Assembly: GCF_008065135.1 (NCBI RefSeq)
Contig: NZ_CP042914.1
Coordinates: forward strand, 6,739,404-6,803,403
Direction: 5' to 3'
Source of the DNA: Roseimaritima ulvae
GTDB lineage: Bacteria > Planctomycetota > Planctomycetia > Pirellulales > Pirellulaceae
Length of the DNA: 64,000 nucleotides
Position numbers and translations under genes: made by a program. A model generated the notes under the pieces. It saw nothing but the letters and a program-made list of their open reading frames with translations. It ran no database searches and was not told the DNA's origin. The first letter of the stretch is position 1, and each line of letters begins with the position of its first letter. Positions 1 through 8,719 of this stretch are shown here, one piece after another.

Positions 1-42
1 TCGGCCCAGATGAAAAACCTCCGCTACCGCGAACTCCGTCAC

Positions 43-909
43 TCAGGCTTCCGTGACCGCAGGGTGTTTGCCGCGTTTTTGTTGGCACTCGTTGCAAAAG
101 AAGGTCGAACGCTGGGCCTGCACGATGCGGCGGATCGGCTGCCCCCCGCAACGCGGACAGGGCTGGCCCTCGCGATCGTACACGCGGTGATGGTTCTGGT
201 AGCCGCCGGCGTCGTTAAGCGCGTTGCGGTAGGTGCCGTCGGATAGCGTCGAACCTTCGTGGCGGATGGCTTCGCGTAACACCATCGACGTGGCGGCCTG
301 AATCCGCTGCCACTGCGGCCTGCTCAACTGGTCGCAGCGAGTGCGAGGATCGACGCCGGCCACGTGCAGGATTTCGGCCGCATACAAGTTGCCAATCCCG
401 GTCACGGCTTTCTGGTCCAACAGCGCCACCTTGATCGCTCGACGACTGCATTTCAGACGCTCACGCAGCTGTTCCGTGGTGATTTCCAAGGCATCGATGC
501 CCAACACATGCTCCCCCAGCACGGCTTGCTTTTGGTCAGCCGACAGCAACCGAAAGGTGCCCAGACCGCGGCGATCCCAGAACAACAATTCGTTATGACG
601 GTCTCCCTGCAAGCCGATGCGAACCCGCAAATGCGTCGAATTGGGGGGCTGGGCGACCAATACCAGCCCGGTCATCCGCGGCTCGATCACGATCACCGCG
701 TGGTCGTCCAGATGCAACAGCACACGTTTGCCGCGACGGCCCACGGCGGTGATCTGGCGGCCTTGGACGCGGCGGTTCAGAACATCGATGCGGGGCTGGA
801 TTTGGATCGGCCGCAACCGGCAGGGCGTGCGTTGGACCGACTGAATCACGTGCCCCACCACGCCTTGCACCCCGCGGCGCATCGTTTCGACTTCGGGCAG
901 TTCAGGCAT
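43..909 (-). CDS. mutM: Formamidopyrimidine-DNA glycosylase (Fpg/MutM)
   Basis: Base-excision repair enzyme that removes oxidised purines such as 8-oxoguanine and nicks the abasic site. The start at 909 is chosen because it gives the processed N-terminus MPELPEVETM, with catalytic Pro2 and Glu3; the frame is open further upstream, but those residues do not belong to the family. Lys61 in GRRGKR matches the conserved lysine near position 57 of E. coli Fpg. The H2TH region reads GIGNLYAAEIL, and a C-terminal zinc finger has Cys251, Cys254, Cys272 and Cys275. At 288 aa it is slightly longer than usual because of a short basic tail after the finger. It is divergent from trpB, with about 95 bp between the two starts, and has no operon partner in the window. 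Fpg is favoured over Nei by the PELPEVE start. Confidence 0.96.
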   Translation of the reverse strand: MPELPEVETMRRGVQGVVGHVIQSVQRTPCRLRPIQIQPRIDVLNRRVQGRQITAVGRRGKRVLLHLDDHAVIVIEPRMTGLVLVAQPPNSTHLRVRIGLQGDRHNELLFWDRRGLGTFRLLSADQKQAVLGEHVLGIDALEITTEQLRERLKCSRRAIKVALLDQKAVTGIGNLYAAEILHVAGVDPRTRCDQLSRPQWQRIQAATSMVLREAIRHEGSTLSDGTYRNALNDAGGYQNHHRVYDREGQPCPRCGGQPIRRIVQAQRSTFFCNECQQKRGKHPAVTEA

Positions 910-1004
910 GTTCCATTTTCGCAGTACGTTGACTTTCCCGGGCCATCGCCGACAATCGATAGGGAAATCCACAGCCCATCCAATTAAAACCTTTTAGATC
1001 CCCC

Positions 1005-2252
1005 ATGACGACCACCCCCGAAGGCACCGCTCCCGAAGGCACCGCTCCCGCCGCCTCTGCACAGGTCCCCAACGCCCAGGGGCGGTTTGGCGATTTTGGT
1101 GGGCGATTTGTTCCCGAAACCCTGACCAAAGCTCTGGACCAACTGGTCGACGAATACGAACAGGCTAAGAAAGATCCCCAGTTCCAGCGAGACCTGGCGA
1201 ACTTGCTGAAAACCTTCGTCGGCCGCCCCAGCCCGCTGTACCACGCCCGGCGGTTAAGCCAGGCGGTCGGAGGCGCTCAGATCTGGCTCAAACGCGAAGA
1301 CCTGAATCACACCGGGGCCCACAAAATCAACAATACCCTGGGGCAAGCTCTGCTCACCCTGCGGATGGGCAAAAAACGCGTGATCGCCGAAACCGGCGCC
1401 GGCCAGCACGGCGTCGCCAGCGCCACGGCCTGTGCCCATTTCGGCCTGCCCTGCGTCGTTTACATGGGCTCCGAAGATGTCCGCCGACAAAAACCCAACG
1501 TGTTCAGCATGCGGTTGCTGGGCGCCGAAGTCCGCCCGGTCGAAAGCGGTTCGCAGACGCTTCGGGACGCCGTCAACGAAGCCATGCGGGACTGGATGAG
1601 CAGCGTCGAAGATACGCATTACATCATCGGCAGCGTGATCGGGCCGCATCCCTTCCCGATGATGGTCCGCGACTTTCAATCGGTGATCGGCAGCGAAACC
1701 CGCGAACAGTGTCGCGACAGTTTTGGTCGCTTGCCCGACTGCGTCGTGGCCTGCGTGGGCGGAGGCAGCAACGCGGCCGGCATGTTCTACCCATTTGTCG
1801 AAGACGAAGGCGTGCGATTGGTCGGCGTGGAAGCCGGCGGCCGCGGCGTCTTGCCCGGCGATCATGCCTCGCCGCTGACCTTCGGCGCCCCCGGGGTCCT
1901 GCACGGCAGCTTCAGCTACGTGATGCAAGACGAAGACGGCCAGACCTGCGATGTGCATTCGATGAGTGCCGGCCTGGACTATCCAGGTGTCGGTCCCGAA
2001 CACAGCTACTGGAAAGATACCGGACGCGCCGACTACATCCATTGCCAAGACCACGAAGCGCTCGATGCGTTTGACAAACTAGCGCGCAGCGAAGGCATCC
2101 TGGCCGCATTGGAAACCAGCCACGCCACGGCCAAAGCCATCGAGATCGCCGCGACCATGCCGGCCGATCAGCACCTGGTGATCTGCCTGTCCGGTCGCGG
2201 TGACAAAGACGCCATGGAACTGGCACGACTCCGTGGCGAATCCTGGGAGTAG
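1005..2252 (+). CDS. trpB: Tryptophan synthase beta chain
   Basis: PLP enzyme that condenses indole and L-serine to L-tryptophan, normally in an alpha2beta2 complex with TrpA. The PLP lysine is Lys107 in HTGAHKINN, and the phosphate-binding loop reads GGGSNAAG. Length is 415 aa, about 15 more than typical; the excess is an N-terminal Pro/Thr/Ala-rich leader in which a 15-bp unit is repeated (PEGTA twice) before the family starts at [15 protein letters not shown]. No trpA or other trp gene is adjacent, so the pathway genes are scattered as is common in Planctomycetes. A MITE-like palindromic repeat begins 37 bp after the stop and may act in 3'-end formation. The GRFGDFGGR start indicates a TrpB1-type enzyme rather than TrpB2. 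Confidence 0.96.
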   Translation: MTTTPEGTAPEGTAPAASAQVPNAQGRFGDFGGRFVPETLTKALDQLVDEYEQAKKDPQFQRDLANLLKTFVGRPSPLYHARRLSQAVGGAQIWLKREDLNHTGAHKINNTLGQALLTLRMGKKRVIAETGAGQHGVASATACAHFGLPCVVYMGSEDVRRQKPNVFSMRLLGAEVRPVESGSQTLRDAVNEAMRDWMSSVEDTHYIIGSVIGPHPFPMMVRDFQSVIGSETREQCRDSFGRLPDCVVACVGGGSNAAGMFYPFVEDEGVRLVGVEAGGRGVLPGDHASPLTFGAPGVLHGSFSYVMQDEDGQTCDVHSMSAGLDYPGVGPEHSYWKDTGRADYIHCQDHEALDAFDKLARSEGILAALETSHATAKAIEIAATMPADQHLVICLSGRGDKDAMELARLRGESWE

Positions 2253-2289
2253 CACGAGCGGGGCGTGCGATGAATAAGTGACGGCTTGC

Positions 2290-2400
2290 CTTCACTCTCC
2301 CTCTGGGAGAGTCGAGCGTCAGCGAGGAGAGGGTGACCGCGCCGCCCGCAAAAAACCTCCCCTCGCTGACGCTCGACCCTCCTTGAAAAGGAGGGTGAAG
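2290..2400. repeat. MITE-like palindromic repeat, copy 1
   Basis: 111 bp starting CTTCACTCTCCC and ending GGAGGGTGAAG. The two halves are inverted copies sharing the core GTCGAGCGTCAGCGAGG and its complement. Each tip folds as its own small hairpin (CTCTCCC-TCT-GGGAGAG at the left, CCCTCCTT-GAA-AAGGAGGG at the right). Close copies lie at 25289-25406 and 39391-39501, with a diverged relative at 45075-45205. There is no coding capacity. It lies between the convergent trpB and lipoprotein genes and could serve as a bidirectional terminator. Confidence 0.85.
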
Positions 2401-2414
2401 AACGCAGGCCCAAA

Positions 2415-2909
2415 CTATTCCAACTCGAACATAAAATCGTTTTCACCGCCTTCGGTGACCGTTGCGGTCAATCCGGATTTGGTGGCGTTCGAATACTTTT
2501 CGGGAATCAGCCAAGTCACCTTCTGCGGCCCGGCGACTCCACCGGCCGACACATCAACGTCCTCCGGCGTGCTGTCGGTCACCTGCACGCAGCGGACCGT
2601 CACCACCTGCGTGCCCGGCACCACTCCATCGTTCGCCACGTAGGTGGTCAATGTGAAATGCCCGTCGGCATCGGTGGTCCCGGTGCCGGTCACCTGAGCT
2701 TCGGGATTCATAAAACTGACCACAGCGTCGGCCATTGGCTGGCCCTTGTAATGCACCGTTCCCGTTGCCGGCACACGAGCCGGCCAGTCTGGGTTTTCAG
2801 CGACGCCACCCGAACAACCGGCCAGCATCGCTACGCTCAGCGCGCCGGTGGCCAGCATCCCTATCATCCGACTCGGACCGCAACGACGATTGGAAAACGA
2901 ATTACTCAT
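2415..2909 (-). CDS. Small lipoprotein partner of DUF1559 protein
   Basis: Predicted exported lipoprotein of 164 aa. The start at 2909 is chosen because it follows a basic N-terminus (MSNSFSNRRCGPSR), then a hydrophobic stretch and a lipobox LAGC. The frame extends further upstream, but that part lies inside the preceding gene. The mature part resembles a carboxypeptidase-regulatory-like/transthyretin-like beta sandwich: GTVHYKGQPMADAVVSF, then TTDADGHFTL, then a proline/lysine segment IPEKYSNATKSGL. Its start overlaps the stop of the DUF1559 gene by 8 bp, so the two are translationally coupled. The same DUF1559-lipoprotein order recurs at 44008-44975. Such lipoproteins are common next to DUF1559 genes in Planctomycetes; their function is unknown. 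Confidence 0.8.
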   Translation of the reverse strand: MSNSFSNRRCGPSRMIGMLATGALSVAMLAGCSGGVAENPDWPARVPATGTVHYKGQPMADAVVSFMNPEAQVTGTGTTDADGHFTLTTYVANDGVVPGTQVVTVRCVQVTDSTPEDVDVSAGGVAGPQKVTWLIPEKYSNATKSGLTATVTEGGENDFMFELE

Positions 2910-3957
2910 TGACCACCTCCCCGCCATTGATCGTCGCCAACGCTCCCCAAACCCCATACGGACTGGGGCCGCTGAGCGCTTCCGGCGCGCCCGAGTTCCC
3001 CGCGTCGATCGTCTCGGCAACAAACCGTACCGAACCATCAGCGTAGGCACAGTTGACGCCTCCCGGATGCCAGCTTTGCGCGGTCATCACACCCGGAGCG
3101 TTGATGTTTCCGGTCACACATGAAGGACTGTTGGGCGGCAACGTCGCGGTGAATCCCGTGTAGATCGGCATCCCGTCGTAAGCCCGTGTGCCTCCGGTGC
3201 GATAACCGGAAAGATTGGCCGATGGCAGGTACTGCTTAGTCGCCCGATCGGCTTGCGCCAAACACAGCGCGGGATTGGATTCCAACCCCACCAAACTTTC
3301 CACGGTATGTCCAAAAATGCTGCGGTCCGACGTTGGGAAACAGCGTTCGGAAATCGCCAACGTGTTGCTGGTGCCGTCTTTGATGTCACGGAATGCGGCA
3401 TAGCTGCGATAACCGAACAAGCCACGTCGCCGGTAGGTCTGCTGGTTGCCAACGCCCGTCACATGGTCGCCCTGACAGAACGAATAACTGGTCGTCGCTG
3501 CGGCACCGTTCTGCCAACGACCGCCGCGTGGGTCCCCGACCGGTGAGTCCGACGGACAGTTCATTCCCTTGACCTGAAACTGCGAACCCCACAAGTCATA
3601 GTTCTGGTCCCAAGGCGGCGCTCCGAACGGACTATAGGTCCTGCTGCCGAAGGTGTTGGTGCTGCTGATCATGTCGAACAAATTGTCCTCTTCGACGAAC
3701 TGCATCAGCCCTACCATCGGGCTCAAGCGACGCACCGCCAGATCCGTGCCGCCGGAACCAGCAGGAAACTTTTGATAAGTATCCGAATAATTATGTAATG
3801 CCAACGCAAACTGCTTCAAATGATTAGTGCATTGCATCCGCCGCGCGGCTTCCCGGGCTGCTTGCACCGCCGGCAACAAAAGCCCCACCAAAACACCGAT
3901 GATGGCGATCACCACCAACAGCTCGACCAACGTAAACCCCTGTCTGTTCTTTCGCAT
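2902..3957 (-). CDS. DUF1559 prepilin-like protein (H-X9-DG type)
   Basis: A 351-aa protein with a type IV prepilin/pseudopilin N-terminus: MRKNRQGFTLVELLVVIAII, where cleavage would follow the Gly before Phe. The segment LLLPAVQAAREAARRMQC after it is the hallmark of planctomycetal DUF1559 proteins. The C-terminus carries the H-X9-DG motif (SWHPGGVNCAYADGSVRF). The start at 3957 is chosen at the methionine just before the basic prepilin leader; the open frame upstream has no family character. Members occur in dozens to hundreds of copies per planctomycete genome and are thought to be exported, pilin-like surface or pseudopilus components, but no biochemical role is established. The downstream lipoprotein overlaps by 8 bp. 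Confidence 0.9.
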   Translation of the reverse strand: MRKNRQGFTLVELLVVIAIIGVLVGLLLPAVQAAREAARRMQCTNHLKQFALALHNYSDTYQKFPAGSGGTDLAVRRLSPMVGLMQFVEEDNLFDMISSTNTFGSRTYSPFGAPPWDQNYDLWGSQFQVKGMNCPSDSPVGDPRGGRWQNGAAATTSYSFCQGDHVTGVGNQQTYRRRGLFGYRSYAAFRDIKDGTSNTLAISERCFPTSDRSIFGHTVESLVGLESNPALCLAQADRATKQYLPSANLSGYRTGGTRAYDGMPIYTGFTATLPPNSPSCVTGNINAPGVMTAQSWHPGGVNCAYADGSVRFVAETIDAGNSGAPEALSGPSPYGVWGALATINGGEVVNE

Positions 3958-4223
3958 CAAACCCGCTCCCGTAAGTGCCAGTACTCTTTCCCGTACAAGA
4001 ATTAGAGGGTGGCGATGTGCTTGCCCCCCACAAAAGTCATTCCAACCTATAGCCGTAAAAACTCCGATGCAATGATACAACCGCCAACTATTCACCATTA
4101 CACCGCTTTAACGGAACCGTGGTTCACCCTACAAGTTTCGGCAAGCGTTATAACGTTTGAGTAAACCACCACAAAAGTTATCGCGTCCCCAGTAATCATT
4201 CCTGTCTGCTTGAGGTGTCTTAT

Positions 4224-7200
4224 ATGCGAGCCGCGCGCTGGTATATCGTTGCTCTTGCTATCGCACTGACGACACTCTCATACACAATACTGAATCGCAT
4301 TACATACTCGCGAACAGATTCATTAGCTTCGTCGGTTGTCGGTGCGGCGGACGCCACAGCACAAACGGCTCAACAGGCTTTCCGTTCGCGACGCTACCAA
4401 GCGGCGTTGGACGCCTGTGGTGCTGTGCTGAAAAAAAATCCCACCGACACCGAGATTTTGCTGATCGCCGGCGAATCCGCTTCACGACTGGGCCGCTACC
4501 CCGAGGCCATCGGCTTTTACGATGCCGTTCCCTCCAGTGACCAACGTCAGGCAGCGCTCGCTCGCTGGGCGGCGGGAGAGGTTCATTTGCAAATACAACA
4601 AATGTCACCGGCCATCCAAAAGTTCGAAGCCAGTTTGCAATTGGATCCGGATCACGCGGGTGCTCGCGAACGTTTGGTCTATCTGTTGAACCTGCTGGGG
4701 CGCCGCTGGGAAGCCGCCTCACATCTGAGGGAATTGGTGCGTCGTGACCAGTGGTCCGTCCAGCATTTGTTGTATTTAGGAAACCTCGCCAAGCCGATTG
4801 AAAACGAAGCGGAACTGCAGCAGTTCCTCCGCAGCACACCCGAAGACCGCCTGCCTGAGTTGGGCTTGGCCCGCATTCGCTTGCGAGAGGGTCGATGGGA
4901 CGAAGCGGATCGTCACCTTCAACAGGTATTGCGACAGCACCCCAACTTGTTGGAAGCCCATGTGCAACAGGGCAAGCTGCGGTTGCAGCAGGCACCGGAC
5001 CAATTGCCAGCGTGGCACGCCAACCTGCCCGAGGGCGCCGAGCAGCATCCGGGTATCTGGATGATTCGCGGCCGCTGGGCTCACACGCATTCACAACCCG
5101 ACGCTGCGGCTCGCTGCTATGCCGAAGCTCTACAGCTCGATCCCGATCGCTTGGCAGCATTAAACGCGTTGGCTCAGGTGTTGCACGAAAGAGGACGCGA
5201 TCCATCGGCATCGCCTCTATTGGAACGGGCCGAGGCGTTGAACCAACTGGTACTGGCCCTGGAACAAATCCTGTCGGACGAATGGTCGATTCGTCGCGCG
5301 ATGCCGCGGCCCGGGCAACCGCCGGATCCACAACTGGCCGCCTTCATCCATTCTCCCAAACGTTTACAACCCATCCAGACGGCCGCGCGGCAGACACGCC
5401 GCCTGGGTCGCGAAATGGAAGCCGACGCATGGACGCAATATGCGGCGGCCATCGCGGAGGCTAATCCAGTGTTGCCCCATCCGGCGACTCGCGACGAACC
5501 GGCCGGGCCGGCGTTCGATCTAGCTTGGGCTGCTTCGCGAGAGCTGCCGATCTGGCCATCCAGCTCCACGATACACTCCGATGGCTCCGCCGACGCGAGC
5601 GCCCAGCCCGCCGATCCGGCATCGCTTGCGACCGCCGCCACGGCCAAATTTGAAACCATTGTGGGAGCTCTGGATTTTCAATTCTTTAACTCGCGAACCG
5701 ACTTCGAAGACGGGCGTCGGATGTTCGAAATGACGGGCGGTGGCATCGGCATCTTGGACTACGACCGCGATGGCTGGCCGGATGTGTTCTTGGCCCAGGG
5801 TTGTACTTGGCCAGCCGATGGGACGGATACGGAACACTGCGATCAATTGCGGCGCAATCTTGGCAACGAACCAACGAAGCGTTCCGGCGAAAGCAGCAAC
5901 ATACAGAGCTCACACCGAGGTTTTCTGGATGTCACCACGGCGGCGGGAATCGCGGAGGCGGCGTTCGGGCAGGGTGTGGCCATCGGGGACGTTAATAGCG
6001 ACGGTTTCGACGACATTTATGTCTGCAATGTGGGCGTCAACCAATTATGGATTAACCGCGGCGATGGCACCTTTGGCAATGCGGCCGCTCGATTTGAAAA
6101 ACCTTCCTCGGCTTGGACCAGCAGCGCCGCGATTGCGGACTTAAACGGCGACGGCACGGCAGAAATTTACGACGCCAATTATGTTCAAGGCCCAGACGTG
6201 TTTTCTCGGCGATGTTTGCAGGGCGGAAAACCACGCACCTGTTCGCCCTTGAATTTCCAGCCCGCTCCAGGGCGTCTGCTGACCGTCGGAGAAGACGGCC
6301 TGTACCATGACGTCGGCGGCCAAACACTTGACGCAACGATCGCTCAAGGAAACGCGTTGGGACTGGTCGTGATGCGGCTGCCCGGGCAAACATTGCCATC
6401 GCTGTTTATCGCCAATGACCAAGTCGCCAATTTGATGCTGATCGCGCGGCCCGACGCCGAGGCTCCACTTGGCATTCGGCTCCGCGACGAAGCCGTCTTG
6501 CGGGGTTTAGCTTTTGACGCTCAAGGCAACCCGCAAGCCTGCATGGGCGTCGCCGCGGACGACCTTAACGGCGATGGGACTTTGGACCTGTTTGTGACCA
6601 ACTACTACGACGAATCGAACACGCTGTACTTACAGCAAGAGCACGGCAGTTTTCGCGATGCCACGGGGGCATCCGGTTTGGTGGCGCCGAGTTTAAAGAT
6701 GCTTGGGTTTGGTACCCAAGCCCTCGATGCCCAGCTCGACGGCACGTCCGACCTAGTCGTCTTGAATGGGCATATCGACGACATGACGCACATGCGGCGT
6801 CCCTTTGCCATGGCCGGCCAGTTTTTCCAGGGGGCCGGGGGCGGCCGATTTCATGAATCGGCCGGCGACCGCGTGGGCAGCTACTTTAAAACGCCGCGGC
6901 TGGGGCGTGCCCTGGCAACGTTGGATGTGGATCGCGACGGTCGCCCAGATCTGGTCGCGGCCGAACTGGATGGTCCCACTGAACTGCTTCGCAACACGTC
7001 TCCTGCCGACCATTTTCTATGTCTACAGCTGGCCGGCGTGTCTTCACACCGCGATGCCATCGGCTGCGAAGTCGTGGCCACGATCGGGGATAAAACCATT
7101 ACCAAACAGCTGACGGCCGGGTGCGGCTATATGGTCAGCAATCAGAAACAGTTATGGTTTGGCTGTGGCACCGCCTCGATCATCGACCAACTGGACATTC

Positions 7201-7304
7201 ACTGGCCCTCGGGACGGACACAAACACACCGCAAACTGCCCACCAACAGCCACTGGCTGGCCGTGGAAAATCAATCGCAACTCACCGCACTACCGCTCCC
7301 ATGA
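4224..7304 (+). CDS. TPR, FG-GAP/VCBS and ASPIC/UnbV domain protein
   Basis: A 1026-aa exported or membrane-anchored protein. ATG 4224 is chosen over GTG 4215 because a GAGG sits 8 bp upstream of it and the resulting N-terminus is a clean signal anchor (ARWYIVALAIALTTLSY). Residues about 40-350 are tetratricopeptide repeats. From about 505, FG-GAP/VCBS calcium-binding blades appear with DxDxDG-type loops (DYDRDGWPD near 512, DVNSDGFDD near 589, DLNGDGTAE near 640, DLNGDGTLD near 780, DVDRDGRPD near 902), suggesting an integrin-alpha/CRTAC1-like propeller. The last ~90 residues are an ASPIC/UnbV domain (RDAIGCEV, then WFGCGTASIIDQLDIHWPSG). The 3' end overlaps the fuconate dehydratase start by ATGA, so the two are coupled. 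This architecture is abundant in Planctomycetes; function is unknown, with sugar or protein binding outside the membrane a reasonable inference. Confidence 0.88.
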   Translation: MRAARWYIVALAIALTTLSYTILNRITYSRTDSLASSVVGAADATAQTAQQAFRSRRYQAALDACGAVLKKNPTDTEILLIAGESASRLGRYPEAIGFYDAVPSSDQRQAALARWAAGEVHLQIQQMSPAIQKFEASLQLDPDHAGARERLVYLLNLLGRRWEAASHLRELVRRDQWSVQHLLYLGNLAKPIENEAELQQFLRSTPEDRLPELGLARIRLREGRWDEADRHLQQVLRQHPNLLEAHVQQGKLRLQQAPDQLPAWHANLPEGAEQHPGIWMIRGRWAHTHSQPDAAARCYAEALQLDPDRLAALNALAQVLHERGRDPSASPLLERAEALNQLVLALEQILSDEWSIRRAMPRPGQPPDPQLAAFIHSPKRLQPIQTAARQTRRLGREMEADAWTQYAAAIAEANPVLPHPATRDEPAGPAFDLAWAASRELPIWPSSSTIHSDGSADASAQPADPASLATAATAKFETIVGALDFQFFNSRTDFEDGRRMFEMTGGGIGILDYDRDGWPDVFLAQGCTWPADGTDTEHCDQLRRNLGNEPTKRSGESSNIQSSHRGFLDVTTAAGIAEAAFGQGVAIGDVNSDGFDDIYVCNVGVNQLWINRGDGTFGNAAARFEKPSSAWTSSAAIADLNGDGTAEIYDANYVQGPDVFSRRCLQGGKPRTCSPLNFQPAPGRLLTVGEDGLYHDVGGQTLDATIAQGNALGLVVMRLPGQTLPSLFIANDQVANLMLIARPDAEAPLGIRLRDEAVLRGLAFDAQGNPQACMGVAADDLNGDGTLDLFVTNYYDESNTLYLQQEHGSFRDATGASGLVAPSLKMLGFGTQALDAQLDGTSDLVVLNGHIDDMTHMRRPFAMAGQFFQGAGGGRFHESAGDRVGSYFKTPRLGRALATLDVDRDGRPDLVAAELDGPTELLRNTSPADHFLCLQLAGVSSHRDAIGCEVVATIGDKTITKQLTAGCGYMVSNQKQLWFGCGTASIIDQLDIHWPSGRTQTHRKLPTNSHWLAVENQSQLTALPLP

Positions 7305-8650
7305 CGACTCCCTCGATCCGCATCACCGACGCTCGCGTCATCGACCTCCGCGTGCCCACGTCCGACCAGATGCTAGGCTCCGATCCGTTCCACAAGCAGC
7401 CGGATTATTCGTCGGCGGTGCTGCAGTTGCAAACCGATGCCGGGCTGACGGGCGTTTCCATCGTGTTTACCGTCGGCGCCGGGACGGACTGGATCTGTCA
7501 TGGCATTCAAGATTTATGCCAGCTGGTCATCGGCTCGGACCTGGAGACTTTTACGACCGCCCCGTTTCGCTTGTATCAACGTTTGATCGACCACCATCAA
7601 CTGCGTTGGCTGCACGACGGCGTGTTTCGCATGGCGGCCGGTGCGATCCTCAATGCGATGTTCGACCTGTGGGCCAAATCGCAGGACAAACCGCTGTGGA
7701 AACTGCTGGTTGATCTGAAACCGGAGCAGATCGCTGATTGCATTGACTGGCGGAACATCAGTGATGCATTGAGCCGTGAAGAGGCGATTGAGATCTTGCG
7801 GCAGCGGCGCGGCGAAGTGCCGCGGCGAGAAACCGAAATGACGCAGCGCGGCCCCCGAGCCTACTGCACCGCCGGCTGGCTGGGGCTGAGCGACGAACAG
7901 ATCTTAAGCACCATTCGCAAACTGCAGTCGCAGGGTTTTGATTCCTTCAAACTAAAAGTCGGACGCGACTTGCAACAGGACGTACAGCGAATTCGATTCA
8001 TGCGAGAAGCCATCGGGCCGCAGTGCAACCTGATGGTCGACGCCAATCAGTACTGGGGTCTGGAGGAAGCCAAACGCCACATCTCGCAGTACCGCCCCTA
8101 TGGCCTGAAGTGGATCGAAGAACCGATCGCCCGCGACGACGTGTTAGGTTACATCGAGCTGGCCGAAACGTTTTCCACTTCCCAGCCCAACGCCGACTTC
8201 GGGTTCGCTTGCGGCGAACACGCGGCGTCGCCGGTGATCTTCAAGCAACTGTTAAAAAGCGGCGCGATTCAATACTGTCAAATCGATGCGGTGCGGGTGG
8301 CCGGGGTGAACGACGTGTTGGCGATCATTTTGATGGCCGCCAAGTACAACGTGCCGGTCTGTCCGCACGGTGGCGGAATCGCGCTGTGCAACATGATCGC
8401 TCATTACGGTATGTGGGATCAGATCGCCGCATCCGGACAAGGCGAAACGCAATTGGTGGAGTACATCGACTTCTTGCAGGAAGCGGTCGAGCAGCCGGTG
8501 CAGGTTCGCGACGGTGCTTATGTACCGCCTGCGGCCCCGGGCTGGGGCCTGGAATTCCTGCCCGAGTTCATCGAACGGCATCGTTATCCGGATGGCGATG
8601 TCTGGAAAAACCGACCAGCGGAAAAGAAAGGCACCGCCTTCGAAGCCTGA
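7301..8650 (+). CDS. L-fuconate dehydratase (enolase superfamily, ENOSF1/FucD type)
   Basis: Enolase-superfamily enzyme expected to dehydrate L-fuconate to 2-keto-3-deoxy-L-fuconate in non-phosphorylative L-fucose breakdown. It follows the FucD/human ENOSF1 pattern closely: TSDQMLGSDPFHKQPDYS near the N-terminus, QLRWLHDG, LWKLLVDLKPEQ, and a C-terminus ending RYPDGDVWKN. Catalytic positions are visible: Lys217 and Lys219 (FKLKVG), metal ligands Asp247 (MVDAN), Glu273 (WIEEP) and Glu306 (CGEH), and the general acid/base His356 in CPHGG. Length is 449 aa, normal for the family. ATG 7301 overlaps the preceding stop. No other fucose-pathway gene is adjacent. Planctomycetes commonly degrade sulfated fucans, which fits. 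Substrate is inferred from motifs. Confidence 0.9.
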   Translation: MTTPSIRITDARVIDLRVPTSDQMLGSDPFHKQPDYSSAVLQLQTDAGLTGVSIVFTVGAGTDWICHGIQDLCQLVIGSDLETFTTAPFRLYQRLIDHHQLRWLHDGVFRMAAGAILNAMFDLWAKSQDKPLWKLLVDLKPEQIADCIDWRNISDALSREEAIEILRQRRGEVPRRETEMTQRGPRAYCTAGWLGLSDEQILSTIRKLQSQGFDSFKLKVGRDLQQDVQRIRFMREAIGPQCNLMVDANQYWGLEEAKRHISQYRPYGLKWIEEPIARDDVLGYIELAETFSTSQPNADFGFACGEHAASPVIFKQLLKSGAIQYCQIDAVRVAGVNDVLAIILMAAKYNVPVCPHGGGIALCNMIAHYGMWDQIAASGQGETQLVEYIDFLQEAVEQPVQVRDGAYVPPAAPGWGLEFLPEFIERHRYPDGDVWKNRPAEKKGTAFEA

Positions 8651-8719
8651 GCAGAACGGCGTCCGTTTCGTGGTAGCTAGGCTGGCCAGAGCGTGGTCGA
8701 GACCGAACCTTTCCAGAGC

